From positions 1,302,001-1,366,000 of the forward strand of contig JAZGUH010000282.1 in the NCBI GenBank assembly GCA_037893225.1: a stretch of DNA of 64,000 nt. The letters run 5' to 3'. The position numbers and the translations under genes were made by a program. Positions 11,849 through 27,200 of this stretch are shown in pieces; the first letter of the stretch is position 1; each line of letters starts with the position of its first letter. Source of the DNA: Hippasteria phrygiana (Eukaryota; Echinodermata; Asteroidea; Valvatida; Goniasteridae). Under the pieces are notes generated by a model that saw only the letters and a program-made list of their open reading frames with translations, was not told where the DNA came from and did not search any database.

Positions 11849-13635
11849 CATGCATGGAGCAATAAATAGACGGTAACATGTACACAGATGTTGGCCGGAA
11901 AGAAAATAAACATTGCGAGGTTTGAATTTTCTCCACAAGTTTTAACTCTAGGAAGCCGCCGATGATTCCAACATGTAGCGCCAGATCTAAGCTATCCATA
12001 CATGTCAAAAATACTGAATTTGGTTGATATTTCATGCAATTATGAATGAGTAAAGCAAGTCCATACCCCAGGGAATTTGACAGGCATGGAGCAATAAATA
12101 AAAGGTAATATGCACACAGATGGTGGCCGGAAAGAAAATAAACATTGCGAGGTTTAAATTTTCTCCACAAGTGTTAACTCTAAGAAGCCGCCGATAATTG
12201 CAACATGTAGCGCCAGATCTAAGCTATCCATACATGTCAAAATTACTGTATTTGGTTGATATTTCATGCAATTATGAATGAGTAAAGCGAGTCCATACCC
12301 CAGGGAATTTGACATGCATGGAGCAATAAATAGACGGTAACATGTACACAGATGTTGGCCGGAAAGAAAATAAACATTGCGAGGTTTGAATTTTCTCCAC
12401 AAGTTTTAACTCTAGGAAGCCGCCGATGATTGCAACATGTAGCGCCAGATCTAAGCTATCCATACATGTCAAAAATACTGAATTTGGTTGATATTTCATG
12501 CAATTATGAATGAGTAAAGCAAGTCCATACCCCAGGGAATTTGACAGGCATGGAGCAATAAATAAAAGGTAATATGCACACAGATGGTGGCCGGAAAGAA
12601 AATAAACATTGCGAGGTTTAAATTTTCTCCACAAGTGTTAACTCTAAGAAGCCTCCGATAATTGCAACATGTAGCGCCAGATCTAAGCTATCCATACATG
12701 TCAAAATTACTGTATTTGGTTGATATTTCATGCAATTATGAATGAGTAAAGCGAGTCCATACCCCAGGGAATTTGACATGCATGGAGCAATAAATAGACG
12801 GTAACATGTACACAGATGTTGGCAGGAAAGAAAATAAACATTGCGAGGTTTGAATTTTCTCCACAAGTTTTAACTCTAGGAAGCCGCCGATGATTGCAAC
12901 ATGTAGCGCCAGATCTAAGCTATCCATACATGTCAAAAATACTGAATTTGGTTGATATTTCATGCAATTATGAATGAGTAAAGCAAGTCCATACCCCAGG
13001 GAATTTGACAGGCATGGAGCAATAAATAAAAGGTAATATGCACACAGATGGTGGCCGGAAAGAAAATAAACATTGCGAGGTTTAAATTTTCTCCACAAGT
13101 GTTAACTCTAAGAAGCCGCCGATAATTGCAACATGTAGCGCCAGATCTAAGCTATACATACATGTCAAAATTACTGTATTTGGTTGATATTTCATGCAAT
13201 TATGAATGAGTAAAGCAAGTCCATACCCCAGGGAATTTGACAGGCATGGAGCAATAAATAAAAGGTAATATGTACACAGATGGTGGCCGGAAAGAAAATA
13301 AACATTGCGAGGTTTGAATTTTCTCCACAAGTTTTAACTCTAGGAAGCCGCCGATGATTGCAACATGTAGCGCCAGATCTAAGCTATCCATACATGTCAA
13401 AAATACTGCATTTGGTTGATATTTCATGCAATTATGAATGAATAAAGCAAGTCCATACCCCAGGGAATTTGACATGCATGGAGCAATAAATAGACGGTAA
13501 TATGTACACAGATGTTGGCCGGAAAGAAAATAAACATTGCGAGGTTTGAATTTTCTCCACAAGTTTTAACTCTAAGAAGCCGCCGATGATTGCAACATGT
13601 AGCGCCAGATCTAAGCTATCCATACATGTCAAAAT
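11548..13635. repeat. 9-mer higher-order repeat, copy 1 (2,088 bp)
   Basis: Nine monomers, mostly A/B dimers with a D-C pair at the right, match 13,636-15,723 base for base except position 11,968 (attccaac here, attgcaac in copy 2). Rare shared markers are gcctccg near 12,653/14,741 and ggcaggaaag near 12,824/14,912. The match ends on the left at p179 (a here, t in copy 2). Confidence 0.88.
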
Positions 13636-15723
13636 TACTGCATTTGGTTGATATTTCATGCAATTATGAATGAGTAAAGCAAGTCCATACCCCAGGGAAT
13701 TTGACAGGCATGGAGCAATAAATAAAAGGTAATATGCACACAGATGGTGGCCGGAAAGAAAATAAACATTGCGAGGTTTGAATTTTCTCCACAAGTGTTA
13801 ACTCTAAGAAGCCGCCGATAATTGCAACATGTAGCGCCAGATCTAAGCTATCCATACATGTCAAAATTACTGTATTTGGTTGATATTTCATGCAATTATG
13901 AATGAGTAAAGCGAGTCCATACCCCAGGGAATTTGACATGCATGGAGCAATAAATAGACGGTAACATGTACACAGATGTTGGCCGGAAAGAAAATAAACA
14001 TTGCGAGGTTTGAATTTTCTCCACAAGTTTTAACTCTAGGAAGCCGCCGATGATTGCAACATGTAGCGCCAGATCTAAGCTATCCATACATGTCAAAAAT
14101 ACTGAATTTGGTTGATATTTCATGCAATTATGAATGAGTAAAGCAAGTCCATACCCCAGGGAATTTGACAGGCATGGAGCAATAAATAAAAGGTAATATG
14201 CACACAGATGGTGGCCGGAAAGAAAATAAACATTGCGAGGTTTAAATTTTCTCCACAAGTGTTAACTCTAAGAAGCCGCCGATAATTGCAACATGTAGCG
14301 CCAGATCTAAGCTATCCATACATGTCAAAATTACTGTATTTGGTTGATATTTCATGCAATTATGAATGAGTAAAGCGAGTCCATACCCCAGGGAATTTGA
14401 CATGCATGGAGCAATAAATAGACGGTAACATGTACACAGATGTTGGCCGGAAAGAAAATAAACATTGCGAGGTTTGAATTTTCTCCACAAGTTTTAACTC
14501 TAGGAAGCCGCCGATGATTGCAACATGTAGCGCCAGATCTAAGCTATCCATACATGTCAAAAATACTGAATTTGGTTGATATTTCATGCAATTATGAATG
14601 AGTAAAGCAAGTCCATACCCCAGGGAATTTGACAGGCATGGAGCAATAAATAAAAGGTAATATGCACACAGATGGTGGCCGGAAAGAAAATAAACATTGC
14701 GAGGTTTAAATTTTCTCCACAAGTGTTAACTCTAAGAAGCCTCCGATAATTGCAACATGTAGCGCCAGATCTAAGCTATCCATACATGTCAAAATTACTG
14801 TATTTGGTTGATATTTCATGCAATTATGAATGAGTAAAGCGAGTCCATACCCCAGGGAATTTGACATGCATGGAGCAATAAATAGACGGTAACATGTACA
14901 CAGATGTTGGCAGGAAAGAAAATAAACATTGCGAGGTTTGAATTTTCTCCACAAGTTTTAACTCTAGGAAGCCGCCGATGATTGCAACATGTAGCGCCAG
15001 ATCTAAGCTATCCATACATGTCAAAAATACTGAATTTGGTTGATATTTCATGCAATTATGAATGAGTAAAGCAAGTCCATACCCCAGGGAATTTGACAGG
15101 CATGGAGCAATAAATAAAAGGTAATATGCACACAGATGGTGGCCGGAAAGAAAATAAACATTGCGAGGTTTAAATTTTCTCCACAAGTGTTAACTCTAAG
15201 AAGCCGCCGATAATTGCAACATGTAGCGCCAGATCTAAGCTATACATACATGTCAAAATTACTGTATTTGGTTGATATTTCATGCAATTATGAATGAGTA
15301 AAGCAAGTCCATACCCCAGGGAATTTGACAGGCATGGAGCAATAAATAAAAGGTAATATGTACACAGATGGTGGCCGGAAAGAAAATAAACATTGCGAGG
15401 TTTGAATTTTCTCCACAAGTTTTAACTCTAGGAAGCCGCCGATGATTGCAACATGTAGCGCCAGATCTAAGCTATCCATACATGTCAAAAATACTGCATT
15501 TGGTTGATATTTCATGCAATTATGAATGAATAAAGCAAGTCCATACCCCAGGGAATTTGACATGCATGGAGCAATAAATAGACGGTAATATGTACACAGA
15601 TGTTGGCCGGAAAGAAAATAAACATTGCGAGGTTTGAATTTTCTCCACAAGTTTTAACTCTAAGAAGCCGCCGATGATTGCAACATGTAGCGCCAGATCT
15701 AAGCTATCCATACATGTCAAAAT
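13636..15723. repeat. 9-mer higher-order repeat, copy 2 (2,088 bp)
   Basis: This is the tandem partner of 11,548-13,635. Similarity runs another 231 bp, to about 15,954, before p179 and p185 diverge, so the duplication register is well fixed. Both copies carry the tatacatac variant (p164=a), near 13,156 and 15,244. Confidence 0.87.
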
Positions 15724-16472
15724 TACTGCATTTGGTTGATATTTCATGCAATTATGAATGAGTAAAGCAAGTCCATACCCCAGGGAATTTGACAGGCATG
15801 GAGCAATAAATAAAAGGTAATATGCACACAGATGGTGGCCGGAAAGAAAATAAACATTGCGAGGTTTGAATTTTCTCCACAAGTGTTAACTCTAAGAAGC
15901 CGCCGATAATTGCAACATGTAGCGCCAGATCTAAGCTATCCATACATGTCAAAAATACTGCATTTGGTTGATATTTCATGCAATTATGAATGAATAAAGC
16001 AAGTCCATACCCCAGGGAATTTGACATGCATGGAGCAATAAATATACGGTAATATGTACACAGATGTTGGCCGGAAAGAAAATAAACATTGCGAGGTTTG
16101 AATTTTCTCCACAAGTTTTAACTCTAAGAAGCCGCCGATGATTGCAACATGTAGCGCCAGATCTAAGCTATCCATACATGTCAAAATTACTGCATTTGGT
16201 TGATATTTCATGCAATTATGAATGAGTAAAGCAAGTCCATACCCCAGGGAAGTTGACAGGCATGGAGCAATAAATAGACGGTAATATGTACACAGATGTT
16301 GGCCGGAAAGAAAATAAACATTGCGAGGTTTGAATTTTCTCCACAAGTTTTAACTCTAGGAAGCCGCCGATGATTGCAACATGTAGCGCCAGATCTAAGC
16401 TATCCATACATGTCAAAAATACTGAATTTGGTTGATATTTCATGCAATTATGAATGAGTAAAGCAAGTCCAT

Positions 16473-19346
16473 ACCCCAGGGAATTTGACAGGCATGGAGC
16501 AATAAATAAAAGGTAATATGCACACAGATGGTGGCCGGAAAGAAAATAAACATTGCGAGGTTTAAATTTTCTCCACAAGTGTTAACTCTAAGAAGCCGCC
16601 GATAATTGCAACATGTAGCGCCAGATCTAAGCTATCCATACATGTCAAAATTACTGTATTTGGTTGATATTTCATGCAATTATGAATGAGTAAAGCGAGT
16701 CCATACCCCAGGGAATTTGACATGCATGGAGCAATAAATAGACGGTAACATGTACACAGATGTTGGCCGGAAAGAAAATAAACATTGCGAGGTTTGAATT
16801 TTCTCCACAAGTTTTAACTCTAGGAAGCCGCCGATGATTGCAACATGTAGCGCCAGATCTAAGCTATCCATACATGTCAAAAATACTGTATTTGGTTGAT
16901 ATTTCATGCAATTATGAATGAGTAAAGCGAGTCCATACCCCAGGGAATTTGACATGCATGGAGCAATAAATAGACGGTAACATGTACACAGATGTTGGCC
17001 GGAAAGAAAATAAACATTGCGAGGTTTGAATTTTCTCCACAAGTTTTAACTCTAGGAAGCCGCCGATGATTGCAACATGTAGCGCCAGATCTAAGCTATC
17101 CATACATGTCAAAAATACTGAATTTGGTTGATATTTCATGCAATTATGAATGAGTAAAGCAAGTCCATACCCCAGGGAATTTGACAGGCATGGAGCAATA
17201 AATAAAAGGTAATATGCACACAGATGGTGGCCGGAAAGAAAATAAACATTGCGAGGTTTAAATTTTCTCCACAAGTGTTAACTCTAAGAAGCCGCCGATA
17301 ATTGCAACATGTAGCGCCAGATCTAAGCTATCCATACATGTCAAAATTACTGTATTTGGTTGATATTTCATGCAATTATGAATGAGTAAAGCGAGTCCAT
17401 ACCCCAGGGAATTTGACATGCATGGAGCAATAAATAGACGGTAACATGTACACAGATGTTGGCCGGAAAGAAAATAAACATTGCGAGGTTTGAATTTTCT
17501 CCACAAGTTTTAACTCTAGGAAGCCGCCGATGATTGCAACATGTAGCGCCAGATCTAAGCTATCCATACATGTCAAAAATACTGAATTTGGTTGATATTT
17601 CATGCAATTATGAATGAGTAAAGCAAGTCCATACCCCAGGGAATTTGACAGGCATGGAGCAATAAATAAAAGGTAATATGCACACAGATGGTGGCCGGAA
17701 AGAAAATAAACATTGCGAGGTTTAAATTTTCTCCACAAGTGTTAACTCTAAGAAGCCGCCGATAATTGCAACATGTAGCGCCAGATCTAAGCTATCCATA
17801 CATGTCAAAATTACTGTATTTGGTTGATATTTCATGCAATTATGAATGAGTAAAGCGAGTCCATACCCCAGGGAATTTGACATGCATGGAGCAATAAATA
17901 GACGGTAACATGTACACAGATGTTGGCCGGAAAGAAAATAAACATTGCGAGGTTTGAATTTTCTCCACAAGTTTTAACTCTAGGAAGCCGCCGATGATTG
18001 CAACATGTAGCGCCAGATCTAAGCTATCCATACATGTCAAAAATACTGTATTTGGTTGATATTTCATGCAATTATGAATGAGTAAAGCGAGTCCATACCC
18101 CAGGGAATTTGACATGCATGGAGCAATAAATAGACGGTAACATGTACACAGATGTTGGCCGGAAAGAAAATAAACATTGCGAGGTTTGAATTTTCTCCAC
18201 AAGTTTTAACTTTAGGAAGCCGCCGATGATTGCAACATGTAGCGCCAGATCTAAGCTATCCATACATGTCAAAAATACTGAATTTGGTTGATATTTCATG
18301 CAATTATGAATGAGTAAAGCAAGTCCATACCCCAGGGAATTTGACAGGCATGGAGCAATAAATAAAAGGTAATATGCACACAGATGGTGGCCGGAAAGAA
18401 AATAAACATTGCGAGGTTTAAATTTTCTCCACAAGTGTTAACTCTAAGAAGCCGCCGATAATTGCAACATGTAGCGCCAGATCTAAGCTATCCATACATG
18501 TCAAAATTACTGTATTTGGTTGATATTTCATGCAATTATGAATGAGTAAAGCGAGTCCATACCCCAGGGAATTTGACATGCATGGAGCAATAAATAGACG
18601 GTAACATGTACACAGATGTTGGCCGGAAAGAAAATAAACATTGCGAGGTTTGAATTTTCTCCACAAGTTTTAACTCTAGGAAGCCGCCGATGATTGCAAC
18701 ATGTAGCGCCAGATCTAAGCTATCCATACATGTCAAAAATACTGAATTTGGTTGATATTTCATGCAATTATGAATGAGTAAAGCAAGTCCATACCCCAGG
18801 GAATTTGACAGGCATGGAGCAATAAATAAAAGGTAATATGCACACAGATGGTGGCCGGAAAGAAAATAAACATTGCGAGGTTTAAATTTTCTCCACAAGT
18901 GTTAACTCTAAGAAGCCGCCGATAATTGCAACATGTAGCGCCAGATCTAAGCTATCCATACATGTCAAAATTACTGTATTTGGTTGATATTTCATGCAAT
19001 TATGAATGAGTAAAGCGAGTCCATACCCCAGGGAATTTGACATGCATGGAGCAATAAATAGACGGTAACATGTACACAGATGTTGGCCGGAAAGAAAATA
19101 AACATTGCGAGGTTTGAATTTTCTCCACAAGTTTTAACTCTAGGAAGCCGCCGATGATTGCAACATGTAGCGCCAGATCTAAGCTATCCATACATGTCAA
19201 AAATACTGAATTTGGTTGATATTTCATGCAATTATGAATGAGTAAAGCAAGTCCATACCCCAGGGAATTTGACAGGCATGGAGCAATAAATAAAAGGTAA
19301 TATGCACACAGATGGTGGCCGGAAAGAAAATAAACATTGCGAGGTT
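16473..19346. repeat. A/B dimer domain with a 5-mer pattern (B-A'-A-B-A)
   Basis: Only A- and B-related monomers are present. Reading monomer by monomer from 16,473 gives B, A', A, B, A, B, A', A, B, A, B, A, B. A' is an A monomer whose right end has p185=t and p225=g, as in B (aaaaatactgtattt near 16,885 and 18,045). The B-A'-A-B-A group is repeated at a spacing of 1,160 bp. The domain ends at 19,346 in a B monomer that switches to D-type sequence between p92 and p109. Confidence 0.85.
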
Positions 19347-20999
19347 TAAATTTTCTCCACAAGTTTTAACTCTAGGAAGCCGCCGATGATTGCAACATGT
19401 AGCGCCAGATCTAAGCTATCCATACATGTCAAAAATACTGCATTTGGTTGATATTTCATGCAATTATGAATGAATAAAGCAAGTCCATACCCCAGGGAAT
19501 TTGACATGCATGGAGCAATAAATAGACGGTAATATGTACACAGATGTTGGCCGGAAAGAAAATAAACATTGCGAGGTTTGAATTTTCTCCACAAGTTTTA
19601 ACTCTAAGAAGCCGCCGATGATTGCAACATGTAGCGCCAGATCTAAGCTATCCATACATGTCAAAATTACTGCATTTGGTTGATATTTCATGCAATTATG
19701 AATGAGTAAAGCAAGTCCATACCCCAGGGAATTTGACAGGCATGGAGCAATAAATAAAAGGTAATATGCACACAGATGGTGGCCGGAAAGAAAATAAACA
19801 TTGCGAGGTTTGAATTTTCTCCACAAGTGTTAACTCTAAGAAGCCGCCGATAATTGCAACATGTAGCGCCAGATCTAAGCTATCCATACATGTCAAAAAT
19901 ACTGCATTTGGTTGATATTTCATGCAATTATGAATGAGTAAAGCGAGTCCATACCCCAGGGAATTTGACATGCATGGAGCAATAAATAGACTGTAACATG
20001 TACACAGATGTTGGCCGGAAAGAAAATAAACATTGCGAGGTTTGAATTTTCTCCACAAGTTTTAACTCTAGGAAGCCGCCGATGATTGCAACATGTAGCG
20101 CCAGATCTAAGCTATCCATACATGTCAAAAATACTGAATTTGGTTGATATTTCATGCAATTATGAATGAGTAAAGCAAGTCCATACCCCAGGGAATTTGA
20201 CAGGCATGGAGCAATAAATAAAAGGTAATATGCACACAGATGGTGGCCGGAAAGAAAATAAACATTGCGAGGTTTAAATTTTCTCCACAAGTGTTAACTC
20301 TAAGAAGCCGCCGATAATTGCAACATGTAGCGCCAGATCTAAGCTATCCATACATGTCAAAATTACTGTATTTGGTTGATATTTCATGCAATTATGAATG
20401 AGTAAAGCGAGTCCATACCCCAGGGAATTTGACATGCATGGAGCAATAAATAGACGGTAATATGTACACAGATGTTGGCCGGAAAGAAAATAAACATTGC
20501 GAGGTTTGAATTTTCTCCACAAGTTTTAACTCTAGGAAGCCGCCGATGATTGCAACATGTAGCGCCAGATCTAAGCTATCCATACAGGTCAAAAATACTG
20601 AATTTGGTTGATATTTCATGCAATTATGAATGAGTAAAGCAAGTCCATACCCCAGGGAATTTGACAGGCATGGAGCAATAAATAAAAGGTAATATGCACA
20701 CAGATGGTGGCCGGAAAGAAAATAAACATTGCGAGGTTTAAATTTTCTCCACAAGTGTTAACTCTAAGAAGCCGCCGATAATTGCAACATGTAGCGCCAG
20801 ATCTAAGCTATACATACATGTCAAAATTACTGTATTTGGTTGATATTTCATGCAATTATGAATGAGTAAAGCAAGTCCATACCCCAGGGAATTTGACAGG
20901 CATGGAGCAATAAATAAAAGGTAATATGTACACAGATGGTGGCCGGAAAGAAAATAAACATTGCGAGGTTTGAATTTTCTCCACAAGTTTTAACTCTAG

Positions 21000-23900
21000 G
21001 AAGCCGCCGATGATTGCAACATGTAGCGCCAGATCTAAGCTATCCATACATGTCAAAATTACTGCATTTGGTTGATATTTCATGCAATTATGAATGAGTA
21101 AAGCAAGTCCATACCCCAGGGAATTTGACAGGCATGGAGCAATAAATAAAAGGTAATATGCACACAGATGGTGGCCGGAAAGAAAATAAACATTGCGAGG
21201 TTTGAATTTTCTCCACAAGTGTTAACTCTAAGAAGCCGCCGATAATTGCAACATGTAGCGCCAGATCTAAGCTATCCATACATGTCAAAAATACTGCATT
21301 TGGTTGATATTTCATGCAATTATGAATGAATAAAGCAAGTCCATACCCCAGGGAATTTGACATGCATGGAGCAATAAATATACGGTAATATGTACACAGA
21401 TGTTGGCCGGAAAGAAAATAAACATTGCGAGGTTTGAATTTTCTCCACAAGTTTTAACTCTAAGAAGCCGCCGATGATTGCAACATGTAGCGCCAGATCT
21501 AAGCTATCCATACATGTCAAAATTACTGCATTTGGTTGATATTTCATGCAATTATGAATGAGTAAAGCAAGTCCATACCCCAGGGAAGTTGACAGGCATG
21601 GAGCAATAAATAGACGGTAATATGTACACAGATGTTGGCCGGAAAGAAAATAAACATTGCGAGGTTTGAATTTTCTCCACAAGTTTTAACTCTAGGAAGC
21701 CGCCGATGATTGCAACATGTAGCGCCAGATCTAAGCTATCCATACATGTCAAAAATACTGAATTTGGTTGATATTTCATGCAATTATGAATGAGTAAAGC
21801 AAGTCCATACCCCAGGGAATTTGACAGGCATGGAGCAATAAATAAAAGGTAATATGCACACAGATGGTGGCCGGAAAGAAAATAAACATTGCGAGGTTTA
21901 AATTTTCTCCACAAGTGTTAACTCTAAGAAGCCGCCGATAATTGCAACATGTAGCGCCAGATCTAAGCTATCCATACATGTCAAAATTACTGTATTTGGT
22001 TGATATTTCATGCAATTATGAATGAGTAAAGCGAGTCCATACCCCAGGGAATTTGACATGCATGGAGCAATAAATAGACTGTAACATGTACACAGATGTT
22101 GGCCGGAAAGAAAATAAACATTGCGAGGTTTGAATTTTCTCCACAAGTTTTAACTCTAGGAAGCCGCCGATGATTGCAACATGTAGCGCCAGATCTAAGC
22201 TATCCATACATGTCAAAAATACTGAATTTGGTTGATATTTCATGCAATTATGAATGAGTAAAGCAAGTCCATACCCCAGGGAATTTGACAGGCATGGAGC
22301 AATAAATAAAAGGTAATATGCACACAGATGGTGGCCGGAAAGAAAATAAACATTGCGAGGTTTAAATTTTCTCCACAAGTGTTAACTCTAAGAAGCCGCC
22401 GATAATTGCAACATGTAGCGCCAGATCTAAGCTATCCATACATGTCAAAATTACTGTATTTGGTTGATATTTCATGCAATTATGAATGAGTAAAGCGAGT
22501 CCATACCCCAGGGAATTTGACATGCATGGAGCAATAAATAGACGGTAACATGTACACAGATGTTGGCCGGAAAGAAAATAAACATTGCGAGGTTTGAATT
22601 TTCTCCACAAGTTTTAACTCTAGGAAGCCGCCGATGATTGCAACATGTAGCGCCAGATCTAAGCTATCCATACAGGTCAAAAATACTGAATTTGGTTGAT
22701 ATTTCATGCAATTATGAATGAGTAAAGCAAGTCCATACCCCAGGGAATTTGACAGGCATGCAGCAATAAATAAAAGGTAATATGCACACAGATGGTGGCC
22801 GGAAAGAAAATAAACATTGCGAGGTTTAAATTTTCTCCACAAGTGTTAACTCTAAGAAGCCGCCGATAATTGCAACATGTAGCGCCAGATCTAAGCTATA
22901 CATACATGTCAAAATTACTGTATTTGGTTGATATTTCATGCAATTATGAATGAGTAAAGCAAGTCCATACCCCAGGGAATTTGACAGGCATGGAGCAATA
23001 AATAAAAGGTAATATGTACACAGATGGTGGCCGGAAAGAAAATAAACATTGCGAGGTTTGAATTTTCTCCACAAGTTTTAACTCTAGGAAGCCGCCGATG
23101 ATTGCAACATGTAGCGCCAGATCTAAGCTATCCATACATGTCAAAAATACTGCATTTGGTTGATATTTCATGCAATTATGAATGAATAAAGCAAGTCCAT
23201 ACCCCAGGGAATTTGACATGCATGGAGCAATAAATAGACGGTAATATGTACACAGATGTTGGCCGGAAAGAAAATAAACATTGCGAGGTTTGAATTTTCT
23301 CCACAAGTTTTAACTCTAAGAAGCCGCCGATGATTGCAACATGTAGCGCCAGATCTAAGCTATCCATACATGTCAAAATTACTGCATTTGGTTGATATTT
23401 CATGCAATTATGAATGAGTAAAGCAAGTCCATACCCCAGGGAATTTGACAGGCATGGAGCAATAAATAAAAGGTAATATGCACACAGATGGTGGCCGGAA
23501 AGAAAATAAACATTGCGAGGTTTGAATTTTCTCCACAAGTGTTAACTCTAAGAAGCCGCCGATAATTGCAACATGTAGCGCCAGATCTAAGCTATCCATA
23601 CATGTCAAAAATACTGCATTTGGTTGATATTTCATGCAATTATGAATGAATAAAGCAAGTCCATACCCCAGGGAATTTGACATGCATGGAGCAATAAATA
23701 TACGGTAATATGTACACAGATGTTGGCCGGAAAGAAAATAAACATTGCGAGGTTTGAATTTTCTCCACAAGTTTTAACTCTAAGAAGCCGCCGATGATTG
23801 CAACATGTAGCGCCAGATCTAAGCTATCCATACATGTCAAAATTACTGCATTTGGTTGATATTTCATGCAATTATGAATGAGTAAAGCAAGTCCATACCC

Positions 23901-24247
23901 CAGGGAAGTTGACAGGCATGGAGCAATAAATAGACGGTAATATGTACACAGATGTTGGCCGGAAAGAAAATAAACATTGCGAGGTTTGAATTTTCTCCAC
24001 AAGTTTTAACTCTAAGAAGCCGCCGATGATTGCAACATGTAGCGCCAGATCTAAGCTATCCATACATGTCAAAATTACTGCATTTGGTTGATATTTCATG
24101 CAATTATGAATGAGTAAAGCAAGTCCATACCCCAGGGAATTTGACATGCATGGAGCAATAAATAGACGGTAATATGTACACAGATGTTGGCCGGAAAGAA
24201 AATAAACATTGCGAGGTTTGAATTTTCTCCACAAGTTTTAACTCTAA
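21000..24247. repeat. 14-mer higher-order repeat, copy 1 (3,248 bp)
   Basis: This matches 24,248-27,328 at a spacing of 3,248 bp. Shared rare markers are tatacgg (p37=t), ggaagttgac (p12=g), actgtaac (p40=t) and caggtc (p171=g). One difference was noticed: gcatgcagc near 22,760 against gcatggagc in copy 2. The group beginning with the tatacgg monomer occurs twice in each copy, 2,320 bp apart, so the 14-mer contains a 10-mer plus a partial 4-mer copy. Confidence 0.85.
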
Positions 24248-27200
24248 GAAGCCGCCGATGATTGCAACATGTAGCGCCAGATCTAAGCTATCCATACATG
24301 TCAAAATTACTGCATTTGGTTGATATTTCATGCAATTATGAATGAGTAAAGCAAGTCCATACCCCAGGGAATTTGACAGGCATGGAGCAATAAATAAAAG
24401 GTAATATGCACACAGATGGTGGCCGGAAAGAAAATAAACATTGCGAGGTTTGAATTTTCTCCACAAGTGTTAACTCTAAGAAGCCGCCGATAATTGCAAC
24501 ATGTAGCGCCAGATCTAAGCTATCCATACATGTCAAAAATACTGCATTTGGTTGATATTTCATGCAATTATGAATGAATAAAGCAAGTCCATACCCCAGG
24601 GAATTTGACATGCATGGAGCAATAAATATACGGTAATATGTACACAGATGTTGGCCGGAAAGAAAATAAACATTGCGAGGTTTGAATTTTCTCCACAAGT
24701 TTTAACTCTAAGAAGCCGCCGATGATTGCAACATGTAGCGCCAGATCTAAGCTATCCATACATGTCAAAATTACTGCATTTGGTTGATATTTCATGCAAT
24801 TATGAATGAGTAAAGCAAGTCCATACCCCAGGGAAGTTGACAGGCATGGAGCAATAAATAGACGGTAATATGTACACAGATGTTGGCCGGAAAGAAAATA
24901 AACATTGCGAGGTTTGAATTTTCTCCACAAGTTTTAACTCTAGGAAGCCGCCGATGATTGCAACATGTAGCGCCAGATCTAAGCTATCCATACATGTCAA
25001 AAATACTGAATTTGGTTGATATTTCATGCAATTATGAATGAGTAAAGCAAGTCCATACCCCAGGGAATTTGACAGGCATGGAGCAATAAATAAAAGGTAA
25101 TATGCACACAGATGGTGGCCGGAAAGAAAATAAACATTGCGAGGTTTAAATTTTCTCCACAAGTGTTAACTCTAAGAAGCCGCCGATAATTGCAACATGT
25201 AGCGCCAGATCTAAGCTATCCATACATGTCAAAATTACTGTATTTGGTTGATATTTCATGCAATTATGAATGAGTAAAGCGAGTCCATACCCCAGGGAAT
25301 TTGACATGCATGGAGCAATAAATAGACTGTAACATGTACACAGATGTTGGCCGGAAAGAAAATAAACATTGCGAGGTTTGAATTTTCTCCACAAGTTTTA
25401 ACTCTAGGAAGCCGCCGATGATTGCAACATGTAGCGCCAGATCTAAGCTATCCATACATGTCAAAAATACTGAATTTGGTTGATATTTCATGCAATTATG
25501 AATGAGTAAAGCAAGTCCATACCCCAGGGAATTTGACAGGCATGGAGCAATAAATAAAAGGTAATATGCACACAGATGGTGGCCGGAAAGAAAATAAACA
25601 TTGCGAGGTTTAAATTTTCTCCACAAGTGTTAACTCTAAGAAGCCGCCGATAATTGCAACATGTAGCGCCAGATCTAAGCTATCCATACATGTCAAAATT
25701 ACTGTATTTGGTTGATATTTCATGCAATTATGAATGAGTAAAGCGAGTCCATACCCCAGGGAATTTGACATGCATGGAGCAATAAATAGACGGTAACATG
25801 TACACAGATGTTGGCCGGAAAGAAAATAAACATTGCGAGGTTTGAATTTTCTCCACAAGTTTTAACTCTAGGAAGCCGCCGATGATTGCAACATGTAGCG
25901 CCAGATCTAAGCTATCCATACAGGTCAAAAATACTGAATTTGGTTGATATTTCATGCAATTATGAATGAGTAAAGCAAGTCCATACCCCAGGGAATTTGA
26001 CAGGCATGGAGCAATAAATAAAAGGTAATATGCACACAGATGGTGGCCGGAAAGAAAATAAACATTGCGAGGTTTAAATTTTCTCCACAAGTGTTAACTC
26101 TAAGAAGCCGCCGATAATTGCAACATGTAGCGCCAGATCTAAGCTATACATACATGTCAAAATTACTGTATTTGGTTGATATTTCATGCAATTATGAATG
26201 AGTAAAGCAAGTCCATACCCCAGGGAATTTGACAGGCATGGAGCAATAAATAAAAGGTAATATGTACACAGATGGTGGCCGGAAAGAAAATAAACATTGC
26301 GAGGTTTGAATTTTCTCCACAAGTTTTAACTCTAGGAAGCCGCCGATGATTGCAACATGTAGCGCCAGATCTAAGCTATCCATACATGTCAAAAATACTG
26401 CATTTGGTTGATATTTCATGCAATTATGAATGAATAAAGCAAGTCCATACCCCAGGGAATTTGACATGCATGGAGCAATAAATAGACGGTAATATGTACA
26501 CAGATGTTGGCCGGAAAGAAAATAAACATTGCGAGGTTTGAATTTTCTCCACAAGTTTTAACTCTAAGAAGCCGCCGATGATTGCAACATGTAGCGCCAG
26601 ATCTAAGCTATCCATACATGTCAAAATTACTGCATTTGGTTGATATTTCATGCAATTATGAATGAGTAAAGCAAGTCCATACCCCAGGGAATTTGACAGG
26701 CATGGAGCAATAAATAAAAGGTAATATGCACACAGATGGTGGCCGGAAAGAAAATAAACATTGCGAGGTTTGAATTTTCTCCACAAGTGTTAACTCTAAG
26801 AAGCCGCCGATAATTGCAACATGTAGCGCCAGATCTAAGCTATCCATACATGTCAAAAATACTGCATTTGGTTGATATTTCATGCAATTATGAATGAATA
26901 AAGCAAGTCCATACCCCAGGGAATTTGACATGCATGGAGCAATAAATATACGGTAATATGTACACAGATGTTGGCCGGAAAGAAAATAAACATTGCGAGG
27001 TTTGAATTTTCTCCACAAGTTTTAACTCTAAGAAGCCGCCGATGATTGCAACATGTAGCGCCAGATCTAAGCTATCCATACATGTCAAAATTACTGCATT
27101 TGGTTGATATTTCATGCAATTATGAATGAGTAAAGCAAGTCCATACCCCAGGGAAGTTGACAGGCATGGAGCAATAAATAGACGGTAATATGTACACAGA

